Below are positions 23,043 to 25,887 of a DNA stretch of 25,887 nt, piece after piece (positions within the stretch are counted from its first letter, which is position 1; the number at the start of each line of letters is the position of its first letter). The DNA lies in the IMG/VR virus record IMGVR_UViG_3300047560_000060, positions 1-25,887 of that record; one strand, given 5' to 3'. Both the position numbers and the translations under genes were made by a program. The DNA comes from a virus. Below the pieces are notes generated by a model, which was given only the letters and a program-made list of their open reading frames with translations, had not been told where the DNA came from and searched no databases.

Positions 23043-23524
23043 TGACCCTACTCTCCACGTTGATTTCGTTCCTTGCCGGGGGTATGCCAAAACTGCTGGG
23101 GTTCTTCCAGTCCCGTGCTGATGCCGCGCACGAATACGAAATGGCGAAGCTCCAAAATGAACGAGAACTTGCTCTGGCCGCTCAAGGCTATATTGCTCAG
23201 CAGCGCGTCGAAGAGATCAAGACCGATCAGGTCGCTATGCAGACTCAGGCTCAGGAGCGCGTTGCCCTTTACCAGCACGATATGAAGATCGGTGAAGGTG
23301 CTTCCCAGTGGATTATTAATCTTCGCGCCTCGGTTCGTCCGGTCATCACGTATATCTTTGTTCTTGAGTTGGTTTTTGTAAATGCTGCCGGGTTCTGGTA
23401 CGCATGGCAGACCAACGTGCCGTTTAACGAAATGCTGACCAAGATCTTCTCGGATGACGAGATGCAGATCCTTTCGTCTATCGTGGCGTTCTGGTTTGGA
23501 ACTCAAGCTTTCCAGAAAAAATGA
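23039..23524 (+). CDS. Three-membrane-segment holin-like protein
   Basis: The 161-residue protein has three hydrophobic segments: about 4-23 (STLISFLAGGMPKLLGFF), 100-123 (VITYIFVLELVFVNAAGFW) and 142-159 (ILSSIVAFWFGTQAF), with a long charged helical part between the first and second. The segment INLRASVRPVITY and the end AFWFGTQAFQKK resemble the 3TM holin family (GTA_holin_3TM), as far as I recall. It directly precedes the lysozyme with a four-base overlap, so it is the best holin candidate in the window. The second ATG at 23042 is an alternative start. Confidence 0.65.
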   Translation: MMTLLSTLISFLAGGMPKLLGFFQSRADAAHEYEMAKLQNERELALAAQGYIAQQRVEEIKTDQVAMQTQAQERVALYQHDMKIGEGASQWIINLRASVRPVITYIFVLELVFVNAAGFWYAWQTNVPFNEMLTKIFSDDEMQILSSIVAFWFGTQAFQKK

Positions 23525-24006
23525 AAGTCAGCGACCGCTGCAAGTTCATGATCAAGCATCATGAGGGGGTCAGACTACGACCCTATCGCTGCCCTGCGGG
23601 ACTCTGGACTATTGGTGTAGGTCATGTCATGTATCCGGGGCAAGCGCGGATGAGTATCGAGGAGCGTAGGGCTTTCCCGATCCGACCAGAAGATGCCTAC
23701 CCGCACACGATGGACGAAGTCGATGCTTTACTTACTTCGGATCTTAGTCGGTTTGAGCAAGGTGTGGCCCGACTGTGCCCTGCTTCTGTTAATAATCAAA
23801 ACCAATTCGACGCCCTTGTTAGCTTTGCATTTAATACTGGGCTAGGCACCCTACAGCGGTCAGTCCTCCGGCTTAAATACAACCGGGGCGATGTCGAGGG
23901 TGCTGCCGAGGAGTTCCTAAAATACGTCCGTGGCGGAGGTAAAATCCTGCCCGGATTGGTAAAGCGAAGGGAAGACGAACGGGTACTATTTTTGTCAAAG
24001 GTGTAG
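23521..24006 (+). CDS. Phage lysozyme (T4-type, glycoside hydrolase 24) endolysin
   Basis: A 161-residue muramidase that cuts the glycan strands of peptidoglycan once the holin opens the membrane. The catalytic block reads HHEGVRLRPYRCPAGLWTIG then VGH, with E15, C24 and T30 in the Glu-8-Asp/Cys-5-Thr spacing of the family; Cys replaces the Asp of T4 lysozyme (E11, D20, T26). Further landmarks are QFDALVSFAFNTGLGTLQRS and a C-terminal LPGLVKRREDERVLF. There is no signal peptide or SAR anchor, so it depends on a holin. Confidence 0.93.
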   Translation: MKVSDRCKFMIKHHEGVRLRPYRCPAGLWTIGVGHVMYPGQARMSIEERRAFPIRPEDAYPHTMDEVDALLTSDLSRFEQGVARLCPASVNNQNQFDALVSFAFNTGLGTLQRSVLRLKYNRGDVEGAAEEFLKYVRGGGKILPGLVKRREDERVLFLSKV

Positions 24007-24008
24007 CT

Positions 24009-24293
24009 ATGCGCCGAATACCCAAGTCCTTCCAGTTGATGGGCCATACCATTACTGTGCAGGTTATTGACAAAAAAGACTGGAAATACGAAGATGACCT
24101 AGCTTATTGGGATCCGGATAAGAACCAGATCTTTATAATGCGCCAGTCTCGCACCCAACTCCGCCACACCTTCTGGCACGAGACTATGCATGCCGTGCTT
24201 GATGCCATGTCGCACAAGCTGGCTAGAGATGAGCAATTTGTGGATCAGGTCGGGGGCCTTCTGGCCCAGATCATGGATACGGCGGAGTTCTGA
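24009..24293 (+). CDS. Small HExxH metallopeptidase-like protein
   Basis: The 94-residue protein has a clear HExxH motif (FWHETMHAVLDAM; H57, E58, H61) and a possible third ligand E75 in ARDEQFVDQ. It begins RRIPKSFQLMGHTITVQVID, a start I recognise from phage proteins annotated as metallopeptidase-like. The fold is probably SprT/ImmA-like, but it is very short and its substrate is unknown. It lies two bases after the lysozyme stop and overlaps the next gene by one base (TGATG). Scaffold or capsid processing, or host-protein cleavage, are guesses. Confidence 0.68.
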   Translation: MRRIPKSFQLMGHTITVQVIDKKDWKYEDDLAYWDPDKNQIFIMRQSRTQLRHTFWHETMHAVLDAMSHKLARDEQFVDQVGGLLAQIMDTAEF

Positions 24294-25887
24294 TGCCTTT
24301 ACAGAAGATCGTATTTAAGCCGGGAATTGACAAGGAGACCACCTCGTATATGAACGAGGGCGGGTTCTATTCCTGCGACAAAATCCGCTTCCGTTCTGGC
24401 TCTGCCGAAAAGCTTGGTGGTTGGGCTAATCAGGCCCCGAACTATACGTTCTACGGCGTGCCTCGGGACATGTTCAACTGGGTGACCTACGACTCCCAGA
24501 ATCTGCTGGGTGTTGGCACAAGCCAGAAATACTACATCCAGAACGCGGCGGGTTCCCAGTATCACGACATTACGCCCGTTGCCAGCACGGCGACTCTCGG
24601 CACCAATCCGTTCTCGACTACGCTCAACAGTAAGCTGGTTACGGTCACCGCGACGGCTCATGGGCAGACGGTCAACTCGTTTGTAACATATACCAATAGC
24701 GGTACGGTTACGGTTGGTGGCGTCACGGTGGCTTCGGTCGCTGGCGTTGAATACGAGATTATTAATATCGTCGATGCCAACACCTACCAGATTATCGCCT
24801 CGTCTGCAGCTACTTCTACTGCTGTGGGCGGCACGGGCATAACGGCAACTTACCAGCTTAATGCAGGCGCTCCTACTTATACGACGGGTAGTGGCTGGGG
24901 CGGAAGCACTTGGAGTAGCGGCGGCTGGGGCGGTGCCAGCACTATTACCACGAACCAACAGCTTCGTTTGTGGTCAGCAGATAAGTATGAACAGGATTTG
25001 GTATTTAATCCGCGCGGCGGCACCCTCTATTATTGGGCGTATGTTGATGCTTCTACATTCAATAGGGCTGTTACCCTAGCGGCTAAGGCAAACTCAACTA
25101 CTAAGTATTCTTCTCGTCTGGTTACCGGCACGAGCGGCACGAACCTGCTCACCATCTCAGCCCCGGACAGCTCAGACTTTATTGATATCGGCGCTGTAGT
25201 TACAGATGGCACGAGCGTTCCTGCTAATACTCTAGTCACGGCAGTTGCTGGTAACGTAATCACCCTCTCCAATAACCTGACCGGTAACGTTACCTCCGGC
25301 ACGCTGGTTAACTTTAGCTACGCTGGCAAGTTCGTGCCTAACACGACGAACTTCGTGATCTCTTCCAATGCTCAGCACTTCACGATCTGCTTCGGCGCGA
25401 ACCCGTACGATCCTACCAATGCGACTACGACGTTTGACCCGATGCTTGTGCGGTGGTCCGATCAGGACAACCCGTGGGACTTCGTGCCCACCACGTTCAA
25501 CCAGTCTGGCGAGCAGCACCTAGCGAACGGCTCCTACCTGATTTGCGCCAAGAACACCCGTCAGGAAGTTCTGGTCTTCTCGGATTCTGCGCTCTTCTCC
25601 ATGCAGTACCTCGGACCTCCGTATGTCTGGGGCTTTAACCTGCTGATGGACAACATCTCTATTGCAGGCCCCGATGCCGTTGTGACGGTCAATAACATGA
25701 CCTTCTGGATGGGCATGGATAAGTTCTTTATCTATAACGGTACGGTAAGCACCTTGCCCTGCACCCTGCGTCGATGGGTCTTTAATAACATTAATAAGGA
25801 TCAGCTTTATCAGGTGGTCTGCGGGTCAAATGAAGGCTTCAATGAAGTCTGGTGGCATTACCCGTCCGAGAATAGTCAGGTCAATGA
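24293..25887 (+). CDS. Tail hub/nozzle protein, P22 gp10-like (partial, runs off window)
   Basis: The frame is open for 531 codons to the window end without a stop, so the C-terminus is missing. The N-terminus PLQKIVFKPGIDKETTSYMN and the following KIRFRSGSAEKLGGW match the start of phage proteins called packaged-DNA stabilisation or tail hub proteins (P22 gp10 type). The later parts (DPMLVRWSDQDNPWDF, NNMTFWMGMDKFFIYNG, and NEVWWHYPS near the end) fit that family. Such proteins form the tail nozzle below the adaptors, consistent with the two adaptor genes upstream. Two Gly/Ser-rich stretches (about 180-220 and 265-340) look like linkers or repeats. Confidence 0.75.
   Translation, partial: MPLQKIVFKPGIDKETTSYMNEGGFYSCDKIRFRSGSAEKLGGWANQAPNYTFYGVPRDMFNWVTYDSQNLLGVGTSQKYYIQNAAGSQYHDITPVASTATLGTNPFSTTLNSKLVTVTATAHGQTVNSFVTYTNSGTVTVGGVTVASVAGVEYEIINIVDANTYQIIASSAATSTAVGGTGITATYQLNAGAPTYTTGSGWGGSTWSSGGWGGASTITTNQQLRLWSADKYEQDLVFNPRGGTLYYWAYVDASTFNRAVTLAAKANSTTKYSSRLVTGTSGTNLLTISAPDSSDFIDIGAVVTDGTSVPANTLVTAVAGNVITLSNNLTGNVTSGTLVNFSYAGKFVPNTTNFVISSNAQHFTICFGANPYDPTNATTTFDPMLVRWSDQDNPWDFVPTTFNQSGEQHLANGSYLICAKNTRQEVLVFSDSALFSMQYLGPPYVWGFNLLMDNISIAGPDAVVTVNNMTFWMGMDKFFIYNGTVSTLPCTLRRWVFNNINKDQLYQVVCGSNEGFNEVWWHYPSENSQVN

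Overview
The window is a stretch of the late (virion and lysis) region of a tailed double-stranded DNA phage, or of a prophage built like one. Every supported gene lies on the + strand. Genes are tightly packed, mostly with 1-8 base stop/start overlaps or gaps under 25 bases, and most starts carry AGGAG-type ribosome binding sites. Terminase, portal, scaffold and HK97-type capsid genes are followed by two adaptor-type genes (resembling P22 gp4 and SU10 adaptors) and a P22 gp10-like tail protein. No sheath, tail-tube or tape-measure gene is visible, so I infer a short-tailed (podovirus-like) particle. The host cannot be named. The one clear promoter is of the bacterial sigma-70 type, and the small paralogous proteins resemble those of uncultured aquatic phages as I remember them.

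Layout. 1-306 is non-coding with a small direct-repeat cluster. 307-8604 is the head module: terminase small and large subunits, a long portal with a Gln-rich coiled-coil tail, a small protein, a GroES-like co-chaperonin, scaffold, a conserved unknown protein, a probable capsid accessory protein and the major capsid protein. 8605-8831 is the only other real intergenic region. It holds a strong intrinsic terminator with a UUCG loop, a near-consensus promoter, and a leader that can form interlocking helices ending directly at the next ribosome binding site. 8832-13942 carries small structural proteins, a probable holin, an HNH endonuclease, a group of short very basic proteins that share repeated peptide motifs, and the two adaptors.

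13943-22775 is a host-recognition region with six fibre- or adhesin-like proteins, a 22-residue tandem-repeat protein, and two small proteins that may be fibre helpers. Sequence composition changes sharply inside two fibre genes. 22782-24006 is a lysis cassette: a small membrane protein, a three-membrane-segment holin-like protein and a T4-type lysozyme. It is followed by a small HExxH metalloprotease-like protein and by the start of a tail hub/nozzle gene that runs off the window.

Working together: the terminase packages DNA through the portal into a shell built by scaffold and capsid protein, perhaps with help from the phage GroES-like protein. The adaptors and nozzle close the head, the fibres bind the host, and holin plus lysozyme release the progeny. 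The features most worth study are the structured leader at 8751-8831, the shared C-terminal peptide of the basic proteins, and the 22-residue repeat protein.
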